Assembly (NCBI GenBank): GCA_016717705.1
Contig: JADKFD010000004.1
Span: 119,080 to 183,079 of the forward strand
Source: Rhodanobacteraceae bacterium
GTDB lineage: Bacteria > Pseudomonadota > Gammaproteobacteria > Xanthomonadales > SZUA-5
Reading direction: 5' to 3'
Length of the DNA stretch: 64,000 nt
Shown: positions 53,883 through 61,765 of the stretch, in pieces
Position numbering within the stretch: the stretch's first letter is position 1
Layout: each line of letters begins with the position of its first letter
Translations under genes and position numbers: made by a program
The notes under the pieces: model-generated
The model's database searches: none
Seen by the model: only the letters and a program-made list of their open reading frames with translations
Told to the model about the DNA's origin: nothing

Positions 53883-54449
53883 TTTTGCACAGGGCGCCAC
53901 GGCGTTGCAAATTTGTTTCAGGATTGTCAATAGGGACCGGTGTGTTTTATATATCGTATTGATTCATAAGTATTTAGTGCAAGCGGCGAGAGACTGGTCA
54001 AGGGGCCAGTCAGCGCGTCCTGACGGGCTTTTCGGGGTGTCCGCACAAGGTCATCCACAAGCTTATCCACAGGCCATGTGGATAATCTGTTCGAACGCTG
54101 GCGGGGCAATGACTTAGCGTGGCTTGCTGAGGCGGAGTTGAGGAAAGCGCGCTAACTGATCTGAAAATATTTCGTGCACTTTTGTGGGTCACTGCCCTTG
54201 ACTTTTGCGCTTGACCGAAGTCGTCAGGCCGCTGCGCCCAATGCGGTTTTGCACAGCTGCCAGGTGCGCCGGCCGGCTCCCATGCGATTTTGGACACGCG
54301 TCTGGGAGCTTTTTTCAAACACTTGTTTTGTATGAATTTTTCCCTATTGGCGAGAGTCTGCCCAGAGGGCTTGCAATGGCGTCCTGGCGCGCTCGCGCAG
54401 GCTCCGTCCAGAGCTCGTCCACAGAGTTATCCACAAGCCGTGTGGATAA
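53883..54449. other. AT-rich DnaA-box cluster: candidate replication origin or DnaA-titration site
   Basis: The 53750-54578 gap (829 bp) has no convincing gene. It holds four perfect DnaA boxes in two inverted pairs: TTATCCACA 54063-54071 with TGTGGATAA 54077-54085, and TTATCCACA 54427-54435 with TGTGGATAA 54441-54449. Two TTTTGCACA boxes are at 53883-53891 and 54247-54255, and one-mismatch boxes at 54051-54059 and 54415-54423. Between them lie AT-rich patches at 53941-53977 (TGTTTTATATATCGTATTG), 54155-54175 (CTGATCTGAAAATATTTCG) and 54308-54350. No comparable AT-rich patch was noticed elsewhere in the window. parAB lies 10 kb away. dnaA, dnaN, gyrB and mnmG are not in the window. Confidence 0.7.
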
Positions 54450-54578
54450 GGCGCAAGAACATTGCAGGGACGGCCACTTAGACTACAAAGCTGAGCTTTT
54501 GCTCAGGAATTGTCGCTAAATTCCCGGTCGATCCATCCGCCGCCATTCCAGGCGGCGAACTCGCGCGAAGAAAGGCGC

Positions 54579-57092
54579 TCAGCGCCCGACCAGCGCCGTC
54601 CGCAGCGACGTCACCGTGGGCTCGTTGGCATCCAGGCGCTCGGCGGCCGCAAGGTCGGCACGTGCCTGCTCGACGGCGTTGCGCTCCAGCGAGCGCAGGC
54701 CATTGTCGGCATAGGCCTTGGCGATGCGACGCTTGAGTTCGGGGCCGTCGGTGTAGCGCGGATCGACCATCTCGAGTGCCGCCAGATCGGCGTCGGCACG
54801 CGTCGCGCGGCCGGCAACGAGGCTCTGGTTGATGCGCAGGCGCAGCGCCTGGCCGATCGCCTGCATGCCCGACCTGGCCTGTTCGCTGCGCGGATTGATG
54901 GCCAGCGCGCTGCGGAACTTGTCGTAGGCGGAATCGCCCGGCGGCTCCAGAAACTGCTCGCTGCCCAGCGCGATTTCGCCTTCGCGGATCAGCTTGTCCA
55001 GCGCTGCCTGTTGCTCGGGCGTGGGGCCCTTGGACGCGGCCACGGCGTCATCCAGCCGCTCGCGCACGTCGGTCAGGCCGCGCGTGTTGGGTGCCAGCTT
55101 CTGCACGCGCTGCAGCAGACGGCGGGCGCGCTCATAATCCTTGCCATCGATTGCTGCCTCGATCTGCGGCAAGGCCGCGCCAGCGATCCGCGCCAGGCCG
55201 TTTCTGGCATCCGCATTCTTGGCATCGACGGCGAGCACGGCGACGTATCGATCCGCCGCGCTGGCGTTGGCGGGCTCGAACAAGCGACCCTGCTGGCTGA
55301 GCTTTGCCGCCTCTGCGAGCAGATTGGGAATCTTGCTGCTCTGGTCGAGCGTCTGACGTCGCTTCTGAATCTCGGCGTCGAGTGCGCTGGCGGTGGCCGC
55401 CGCGGCCGGTACGACGGCCAATTCCCGCTGCAGGCGTTCGGCCGTGGCCAGGTCGCCGCCGGCGAGGTAGGAGCGCGCCTGGCCGGCGAGCGCGACGGCA
55501 ACCCGCTCGATGCCGCTCCTGGCCTGCTGGTTGGTGGCATCCAGCGAATGTGCCGCGGCAAAGCGCGCCAGCGCGCCGGAGGGACCATCCAGCCGTCCCT
55601 CCGCTTCCGCGCTCTGCGCCGCTGCCATGTCGGCGGCCCCCGGAGCGACCGGCTGCGGGTCGGGCGTGACTTCGATCGGCGGCAACAGCGCCTTGAAGCG
55701 CGCGGGCTGGCCGTCAAAGCCGCGCACGCCGGTCAATCGTCGCGCGATGGCCTCGATCCGCGTGCGGTCGGCCGGCTGCACCGAGGCGGCGCTGGCATAC
55801 AACTGATCGAGCGTCTGCGTCAGGCCGTTTCGCGCACGCAGGTTGTCGCTGTCGAGGGCCAAAGCCGCCGCATACAGCGACAGCGCGTCGCTACCCTCGC
55901 TGCCGTCGAGTCGACCGGCGGCGAGCGCTGCATCGGCGCGATCCAGGTCGGAAGCCTGGTTTGGCGCTGACTGCGAATGCACCCAGCTGGTAATCAGCGG
56001 ACGCTGCCAGAAGGCCAGGCCGGCCACCAGGACCAGTGCCAGCAGGATCCACCAGATGCCGCCGCGGGACGGCGGCGCCGCCTGGTGCGCGCGGGTGAAC
56101 TGGGTATGGCGCGGCTCGGCTCGCAGGTTTTCATCGTCGACCCCGTCCATGCGTCCAAGCTGCGGCTCGGTGCGGATGGCGCCCTGCGGGTCGTAACCGG
56201 ATTTGCGTTCGGCACGCAGCGGCGGCAGCGGTTTGGTGGGCGCGGTGCCGGCGGGTGGGGCCGTGTTGGCGGTTCCCGCACTGATCTGTTTTTCGACCTC
56301 GGCCAGCGCGGCGTCGATCTCGGCGCCCGTCTGGTAGCGGTCGCCCGGCTCCTTGGCCAGCATCTTGTCCAGGATAGGCTGCAGCATGCGGTATTCGGCC
56401 GGCAGCTGCGGCAGCGGCGCGGTCATGTGCATGATGCCGATCGCCAGCGAGTCGCTGGCTTCGTAGGGCACCTTGCCGGTGACCAGCTGGAAGAACACCA
56501 CGCCGAGGCTGTACAAATCGGCGCGTCCGTCGATGGCGCGGCCGCGCAACTGCTCCGGACTCATGTAGTGAGGTGTGCCGACCACCGAGCCGGTCTTGGT
56601 CATCAGCGTGCCGGAATCGGCCGCGCGGGCGATGCCGAAATCGCCCAGCACGCAGGAGCCATCCTCGCGCAGCAGGATGTTGTCGGGCTTCACATCGCGG
56701 TGGATGAAGCCCTTTTCCTGCGCATAGTGCAGCGCCAGCGAGATCTCGCGGATGCAGCGCAGCGCCGGCTTCAGCGCCAGCGGCGGCGAGCCGCGACGCA
56801 TCACCGGCCCGCCCGGCAGGTATTCCATGGTGCAGTAATGGAAACCCATGTAGACGCCGACGTCGTAGATGCCGACGACATGGCGGTGGTGCAGTTTCGC
56901 CGCGATGCGCGCCTCGCGCAGGAAGCGATCGCCGAAAGTCGGGTCTGCCGACAGCTGCGGCGCCATGATCTTCAGCGCCACCTCGCGCTCGACCGACTCC
57001 TGCAGTGCCAGGTACACCGACGCCATGCCGCCGCGACCCAACGGTCGCAGAACTCGGTAACCCGGGATTTCGGGAACATGGTCGGCGCTCAT
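54579..57092 (-). CDS. Ser/Thr protein kinase with membrane helix and long helical C-terminal region
   Basis: 837 aa from the ATG at 57092 (MSADHVPEIPGYRVLRPLGRGG). The frame joins the sensor kinase upstream only because that gene is frameshifted. Kinase domain complete: LGRGGMASVYLA, VALKIM, HRDVKPDNILL (about residues 130-140), DFGIAR, GTPHYMSPEQL. A Pro/Lys linker is followed by one membrane helix (GGIWWILLALVLVAGLAFWQRP, about 333-354) and some 480 periplasmic residues of repeated helices (for example ADAALAAGRLDGSEGSDALSLYAAALALD, with related blocks each ending LDxxNxxARxGL), a TPR-like array. It follows the sensor kinase by 88 bp, so a shared signalling module is likely. Confidence 0.88.
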   Translation of the reverse strand: MSADHVPEIPGYRVLRPLGRGGMASVYLALQESVEREVALKIMAPQLSADPTFGDRFLREARIAAKLHHRHVVGIYDVGVYMGFHYCTMEYLPGGPVMRRGSPPLALKPALRCIREISLALHYAQEKGFIHRDVKPDNILLREDGSCVLGDFGIARAADSGTLMTKTGSVVGTPHYMSPEQLRGRAIDGRADLYSLGVVFFQLVTGKVPYEASDSLAIGIMHMTAPLPQLPAEYRMLQPILDKMLAKEPGDRYQTGAEIDAALAEVEKQISAGTANTAPPAGTAPTKPLPPLRAERKSGYDPQGAIRTEPQLGRMDGVDDENLRAEPRHTQFTRAHQAAPPSRGGIWWILLALVLVAGLAFWQRPLITSWVHSQSAPNQASDLDRADAALAAGRLDGSEGSDALSLYAAALALDSDNLRARNGLTQTLDQLYASAASVQPADRTRIEAIARRLTGVRGFDGQPARFKALLPPIEVTPDPQPVAPGAADMAAAQSAEAEGRLDGPSGALARFAAAHSLDATNQQARSGIERVAVALAGQARSYLAGGDLATAERLQRELAVVPAAAATASALDAEIQKRRQTLDQSSKIPNLLAEAAKLSQQGRLFEPANASAADRYVAVLAVDAKNADARNGLARIAGAALPQIEAAIDGKDYERARRLLQRVQKLAPNTRGLTDVRERLDDAVAASKGPTPEQQAALDKLIREGEIALGSEQFLEPPGDSAYDKFRSALAINPRSEQARSGMQAIGQALRLRINQSLVAGRATRADADLAALEMVDPRYTDGPELKRRIAKAYADNGLRSLERNAVEQARADLAAAERLDANEPTVTSLRTALVGR

Positions 57093-57135
57093 GCGCGGAT
57101 GATGGCATGACTGGGCGCTGTGGGCGCACGAACGG

Positions 57136-57175
57136 CGGGTCTGCGTTTCGCCGCAACGCCTTGGCGGCAGACCCG
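57136..57175. repeat. Hairpin between sensor kinase and Ser/Thr kinase
   Basis: CGGGTCTGC at 57136-57144 faces GCAGACCCG at 57167-57175 in the 88-bp gap. There is no T-run, so it is more likely an mRNA processing or stability stem than a terminator. Confidence 0.55.
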
Positions 57176-57180
57176 GCAGG

Positions 57181-58925
57181 TCAATCCAGCGGCACCGTCC
57201 AGACCAGTTCGCTGCCCGTCCCCGGGCTGCTGTCGAGTTGAATGCTGCCGCCAAGTACCTGGGTGACGATGTTGTGCACCAGGTGCAGGCCAAGGCCGAC
57301 ATGGCCGCGCTGACGCGCCGTGGTGTAAAACGCATCGAATGCGCGCGCGCAACGGCGTCTGCGTCGAAGCCACGACCGTCGTCGCTGAAGCGGCAGACCA
57401 CGGCGTTGCCAGCCAGATCGATACGCAGGCGAAGCGTGCCACGACAGCCCGCCACGAAGGCGTGATGCAGTGCATTGTCGATCAGCTGCTGCAGCAGCTC
57501 CAGCCAGCTGTCGCGGGCGCACATCAGAACCACTCCGGCTGGGCAGTCCCAATGCAGCTGGTGGCCCGCGGCAAGAACTCGCGGCTGCAGCAGCGCGATC
57601 AGCTCCTGCAACAGCGACTTGAGCTCGAATGGCTGAGCCGCCTCCATGCGGTTGCCGGTGGCGATCTGCTTGAATCGATGCACCAGGTCGATCGCGCGCT
57701 TCAGACTGCGCAGTTGCAGATCGTTGCCGGCGCGCGCCGCGTCGACCAAGGCGGCCAGATCCGAAGCTTGCAGCTTGCCTTGCCTAAACTGTCCCTCGAA
57801 GCGTGCGAGCGCTTCGTCGATGTGGGTGGAAGCGGTAAGCGCCGTGCCCAGCGGCGTATTCAGTTCGTGGGCGACGCCACTGACCAGACGCCCCAGTGCC
57901 GCGTGCTTTTCCGCCTCCACCAGTTGCCGCTGGGTGGCCTGCAACGCATCCAGCGAACGGCTCAGCGCGGCGGTGCGTTCCTGCACCGTTCGTTCCAGCG
58001 CTTCGCGCAGGCGGCGGCGATGCAGGGCGGCCGCCAGCGCCTCGGCGATCATCGAGAGCACGCCGGGTGTGCTGTCGTCGAAGATCTGCCCGGGCTGGTA
58101 GCTTTGCACCACCAGAGCACCCAGCGATTCGCCAGCCATCACGATCGGCACGCCCAGCCAGTCGTGGGCATTCGGGCCGAACTGTTGACTCTCCGTGGCG
58201 TCTGCCATGCCCGCCTGGGCCAGCAACTCCGCGGACGAGCCGCGCACCAGCCGACCGCCAGCGACCACGATCGCCGCCAGCGAACCCTGCAGGCGCCCCG
58301 CATGGAAGGCAATCGGACTTTCATCCCGATCGTACTGGTCGGCGAAATACTCGAAATGCAGCCAGTGCCGCGCCTCGTCGAGCAGTACCACGAAGAAGTT
58401 CTCCGCCGGCAGCAGTTCGCCCAGCGCCTGATGCAATTGCGCCAGCCCCGGACGCAGTTGCGTGCAGTGCTCCAGGGCGTGCGCCAGGGCCAGGCAGTTG
58501 CGCAGTCCATCGCTCAACCGGGCGGCTCCCGACAGCCGGGCGATACGCTCGCGCTGCAGAGCCGCGTCCAGTGCGCTGGCCGCGCTTGCCAACTGCTGCC
58601 GGCATGCCGCCAGAGCATCGAATGCAATGGTCGACGATGTGGCAAACACGCAGGCTGCGCTGTGCCGGCCGTGCAGGACGACGGGCAGGGCCAGCGCGTT
58701 TTCGCTGATTTGCGGCTCGCCCTCCAGACAACAGCGCAGCGCGCAATGCCGATCCGCCGCTTCGCTGGCGCGGCCGCACCAGGCGCGCAAGTGGAAGCCA
58801 AGATCGTCGGCGACCCAGATTTGTGTCCCCAGCGCGCCGACACCGCCCGCCGCCCAGTCCTGCAGAGCGGTCACGACCGCTTGCAGCCGTGATGGATGAC
58901 TTGCTTCAGGCGTGGTCACTACCAC
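57181..58925 (-). CDS. GAF-domain sensor histidine kinase, frameshifted near its C-terminus
   Basis: About 581 aa when joined. Two GAF-like segments (residues about 20-130 and 155-320, with PAENFFVVLLDEARHWLHFEYFADQYD and HDWLGVPIVMAGESLGALVVQSYQ), a coiled linker (LERTVQERTAALSRSLDALQATQRQLVEAEKHAALGRLVSGVAHELNTPLG, phosphoacceptor His about 363), and HATPase motifs LLQQLIDNALHHAF and DDGRGFDADAVARA. The frame then breaks in the GC run 57341-57350. Dropping two bases restores FDAFYTTARQRGHVGLGLHLVHNIVTQVLGGSI and SSPGTGSELVWTVPLD with a TGA at 57181-57183. Unrepaired, the frame runs on into the Ser/Thr kinase gene as a false 1448-aa fusion. No membrane helix, so cytoplasmic. Confidence 0.87.
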
Positions 58926-59043
58926 CTCGCGGCGTCCGGTGCGGTGAAGGATATCGCGCCCACTGCGTGCCCTTCCAAGCCATGTACTCAGGCGTTCGGC
59001 AAAGGCCCCGAGCCTGGGGGCCCACCCGTGTGCCCCGTCCCGG

Positions 59044-60147
59044 TTACTCCAGGGTCTCTCCGATCGCCTTCAGCGCGGCATCGTCGCCGCTGCTGCCGAG
59101 CGCGTGCAACAGCGCGCGGCGCAATGCCGGGTCGCGCTGTTCGCGGTACAGTGCGATCAGCAGTGGCACGCTGCGCTCGGCGGGGACGATGCTGAGTGCG
59201 CGGATCGCGTGCAGGCGCAGCGCTGCCGACGAACTGCCGCGCACCAGTTGCGCCAGCGCCTCGCCATTGCCGGCAATCGCCAGGGCGTCGATGGCGCTGC
59301 GCTGGGCGTCGACATCGGTGAGCTGCGGCAGCAGTTCGACCACCTTGGCCGACTGCCCCATCGCCCCGAGCGCGCGAATGGCATGGCTTTGCAGCTCCGC
59401 ATCGCGCTCGCTCCTGGCGATGGCCAGCACCAGTTCGGCGTGGCCGCCGACCAGCCCGGCGTCAATCACCGCGCGCTTCAGGGCGGCATCCGGTTCACGC
59501 CCGTAGTAGTCGATCAGGCGCGGGATGACGTCGGGGTCGCCGGCCAGCGCCAGGGTCTGGATCGCCTCGCGCTTGAGTGCCGGCGAGCCGTTGCCGGCGA
59601 GGATGGTCTCGATGGCCGCGGCGGCATCCTTGGGCGAGATCTGCACCAGGATGAACAAGGCGCGCTTCTTCAGGCGATCGCTGTGCTCGCCGGCGAGTAC
59701 GCGGACGAGGATCGGCACCGCCTGTTCCGGCGTGCTCAGCATCAACGCGTCGAGCGCCATGCTGCGATCCGCCTCGCTGTCGCCACCGCCATCGCTGCCG
59801 AGCAGTTCATTGGCGTCATCGGCCCATACGCTGTCCGGAAAGTCGGCCAGCAGCTTCTGACTGAGACCGACGGCGCCGGCGCGATCGCCGGAGCGATCCA
59901 GCGCGTACGCCTGCCAATACAGGGCGGCGTCACGACCCGGCGAGCGCGAACGCGCCAGTTCCGCTTCCAGCGCGCGGAAGCGCTGCACCGCGCCAAGCCA
60001 GTCCTGTCGGTCGAGCGCGGCATGGCCTTGCCGGTACAGCGCCCGCGCCGGCTCCGGCGCGGCGGGTGGCAGGTCGACTGCGGCGACCGCCTGGTCCGCG
60101 ACGAGCAGGAACCACAAGGCGAAACAAGATCGGAGCAGCGGTTTCAT
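59044..60147 (-). CDS. Secreted HEAT-repeat protein with TPR-like N-terminus
   Basis: 367 aa from the ATG at 60147, with signal peptide MKPLLRSCFALWFLLVADQAVA. The first part has TPR-like helices (PARALYRQGHAALDRQDWLGAVQRFRALEAE, YWQAYALDRSGDRAGAVGLSQKLLADFPDSVWADDA). The rest is HEAT repeats of about 31 residues (RLKKRALFILVQISPKDAAAAIETIL, ALKREAIQTLALAGDPDVIPRLIDYY, ELQSHAIRALGAMGQSAKVVELLPQL, ALRLHAIRALSIVPAERSVPLLIALY). Periplasmic binding or scaffold role likely, partner unknown. It follows the anti-sigma-like gene by 13 bp and ends the second sigma operon. Confidence 0.85.
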   Translation of the reverse strand: MKPLLRSCFALWFLLVADQAVAAVDLPPAAPEPARALYRQGHAALDRQDWLGAVQRFRALEAELARSRSPGRDAALYWQAYALDRSGDRAGAVGLSQKLLADFPDSVWADDANELLGSDGGGDSEADRSMALDALMLSTPEQAVPILVRVLAGEHSDRLKKRALFILVQISPKDAAAAIETILAGNGSPALKREAIQTLALAGDPDVIPRLIDYYGREPDAALKRAVIDAGLVGGHAELVLAIARSERDAELQSHAIRALGAMGQSAKVVELLPQLTDVDAQRSAIDALAIAGNGEALAQLVRGSSSAALRLHAIRALSIVPAERSVPLLIALYREQRDPALRRALLHALGSSGDDAALKAIGETLE

Positions 60148-60160
60148 GGCGGATCGGGGC

Positions 60161-60899
60161 TCAAAGGGTTTGGGTGGGTGCCGCATGCAGGGTTTCCAGC
60201 GCGCGCAGCCGATACACCAGGTCGCGCGAGCGAATCTGCTCGCGGGCCAGCGCGGCGCCGCCGAGGGCGGCGTCATCGCCATTGGCGAGTTCGCGCAGAA
60301 TCGGTTCGAGTTCGGTCAGAAACTGCGCCAATGCCGGTTTGCCGGCGCGTTCGGCGGCGTTTGCATAGAGCCGGTTGCTCTCGATCAGTGCCGCCGCCAG
60401 CGGATCGGCAGTGCCGGCATCGGTGTTCTCGGCGGCACGCAGCAGGCGCTCGGCCTGACCCAGGTGGCGCACCAGATGCGCCGCCAGCACGCGATCCTGG
60501 GCTGCGGCGTCGAGTGCGATCGGCGCATCCTTCGCGGTCGGCGGCGGCGCCGGCGGCTGCCATTGCCGGCCGACGACGATGCCGAGTCCAAGACTGGCCG
60601 CAAGCGCCAGGCAGGGGACCAGCCATTCCAGCCAGATCGGCCTGCGCTTCGCTGCGGGTTCCAGTTGCGGCGCCAGTCGCCGCCACAGGCGCTGCTCGAA
60701 GTCCGCTCCCGGCTCGGCGACGGCCAGAGCCTCGCTGCTGGCACCCAGCATGCGCCGCAGGTCGTGGTAACGCCGGGAAATCCGTGGATCCTCGGTAATC
60801 GCCATGGCAATCGCTTCCATCCGCTCCGGACCGAGGTCCTCGCCGAAGTGGAACATCACCAGTTCGTCGTCGCTGGAAATGCGGGCCGCTCGTGATCAT
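60161..60899 (-). CDS. Putative anti-sigma-like membrane protein, frameshifted near its start
   Basis: About 245 aa when joined. The ATG at 60899 overlaps the sigma-factor stop (ATGA), giving MITSGPHF, then the frame is lost. Removing one base of the CC pair (GG at 60875-60876 on the plus strand) gives SDDELVMFHFGEDLGPERMEAIAMAI, which joins the long open frame. Without repair translation could start only at 60859. Cytoplasmic helical part (AITEDPRISRRYHDLRRMLGASSEALAVAE, resembling zinc-free anti-sigma domains), one membrane helix (WLVPCLALAASLGLGIVVG, about residues 92-110), then a helical periplasmic part ending VYRLRALETLHA. It lies between an ECF sigma gene and a HEAT-repeat gene. Confidence 0.78.
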
Positions 60900-61453
60900 G
60901 GGACGCTCGCTTCCAGGTGCGCCAGTTGCGCACGCAGTTTGCGCACGGCGCGGAAAATCGCCTGCTTGCAGGCATTGACGTTGCTCGACAACAGCAGCGC
61001 GATTTCATGCAGGCTGCGCTGTTCCAGGTGGCGCAGCACGAACACGCTGCGCTCCAGCGTAGTCAGTTGCTGCAGCGCGGCGCCGACCCCGCGCACCAGT
61101 TCCGACTGGCTGACGCCGAGACTCGGATCGGCATGCACATCGACGGCCTCGGCCAGCACTTCCTCGCTGTCGTCCGTTGCCGATTGCCGGCGGCGCAACA
61201 TCTCGATCGAGGTGTTGACCGCGATCCGGTGCAGCCAGGTCGAAAACGCGGCGCGCCCGTCGAATTGGTCCAGCCGTCGATGCGCCTTCAGGAAAGCCTC
61301 CTGCACCGCATCCTCCGCCGCAATCGAATCGCCCAACAGCCGCGCGCACACCGCGTGCATCGGCCGCGCATGGCGTTCGAACAGGCGCTGGAAGGCGCGC
61401 ACATCGCCGGAGCGTGCGCGGTCGACCAGGGCGGAGTCCGATTCGGGTGACAT
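60896..61453 (-). CDS. RpoE-like ECF sigma factor
   Basis: 185 aa from the ATG at 61453 (MSPESDSALVDRARSGDVRAF). Region 2: FQRLFERHARPMHAVCARLLGDSIAAEDAVQEAFLKAHRRLDQFDGRAAFSTWLHRIAVNTSIEMLRRR (the W-L-x-R-I-A-x-N motif at about 80-88). Region 4: LQQLTTLERSVFVLRHLEQRSLHEIALLLSSNVNACKQAIFRAVRKLRAQL. It overlaps the anti-sigma-like gene by 4 bp (ATGA). Target genes unknown; the HEAT-repeat protein is co-transcribed. Divergent from the TonB receptor, so that gene could be a target, but this is inference. Confidence 0.92.
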   Translation of the reverse strand: MSPESDSALVDRARSGDVRAFQRLFERHARPMHAVCARLLGDSIAAEDAVQEAFLKAHRRLDQFDGRAAFSTWLHRIAVNTSIEMLRRRQSATDDSEEVLAEAVDVHADPSLGVSQSELVRGVGAALQQLTTLERSVFVLRHLEQRSLHEIALLLSSNVNACKQAIFRAVRKLRAQLAHLEASVP

Positions 61454-61551
61454 GCGGGCTTGGACGGGGCGGGAGGGCAAAAGGTTACGCGCGGCGTCAA
61501 TCGCTTGTCAGATTTCGGTATTCGGATTTCAGAAGGGACAGAGGCGAAAAG

Positions 61552-61628
61552 CATCGCGCGCAAGCGCGCTCCTACGACTTTGCCGAAAGTCCACGCAGGA
61601 TTTGTAGGAGCGCGCTTGCGCGCGATGC
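61552..61628. repeat. REP doublet, family B
   Basis: CATCGCGCGCAAGCGCGCTC, centre CTTTGCCGAAAGTCCACGCA, then GTAGGAGCGCGCTTGCGCGC with GATGCC. It occupies the middle of the 312-bp gap 61454-61765 between the divergent sigma and TonB-receptor genes. Confidence 0.88.
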
Positions 61629-61634
61629 CCTTTC

Positions 61635-61669
61635 ACCGACAACCGAAAACCGCAAGCGTCAACCGACTC
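61635..61669. repeat. ACCGACA/ACCGAAA heptamer tract
   Basis: ACCGACAACCGAAAACCGCA followed by AGCGTCAACCGAC: 7-bp units attached right after a family B REP, as at 39868 and 43283. It lies about 100 bp before the TonB-receptor start. Confidence 0.75.
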
Positions 61670-61765
61670 ATCCCATGTACGAATGGACAACTGTGCATTG
61701 GCATGCACGCGCTTAGCCTTCACCCCCATCGCCGCATCGCCGTCTTCAAGGGGAGGATCGTCACC

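Noticed and set aside
54010..54318. Short open frame within the DnaA-box gap
   Set aside because: No ribosome site, no family features, base composition unlike neighbouring genes.
43321..54578. parS site search near parAB
   Set aside because: No sequence close to TGTTTCACGTGAAACA was found by eye, so no site is reported.
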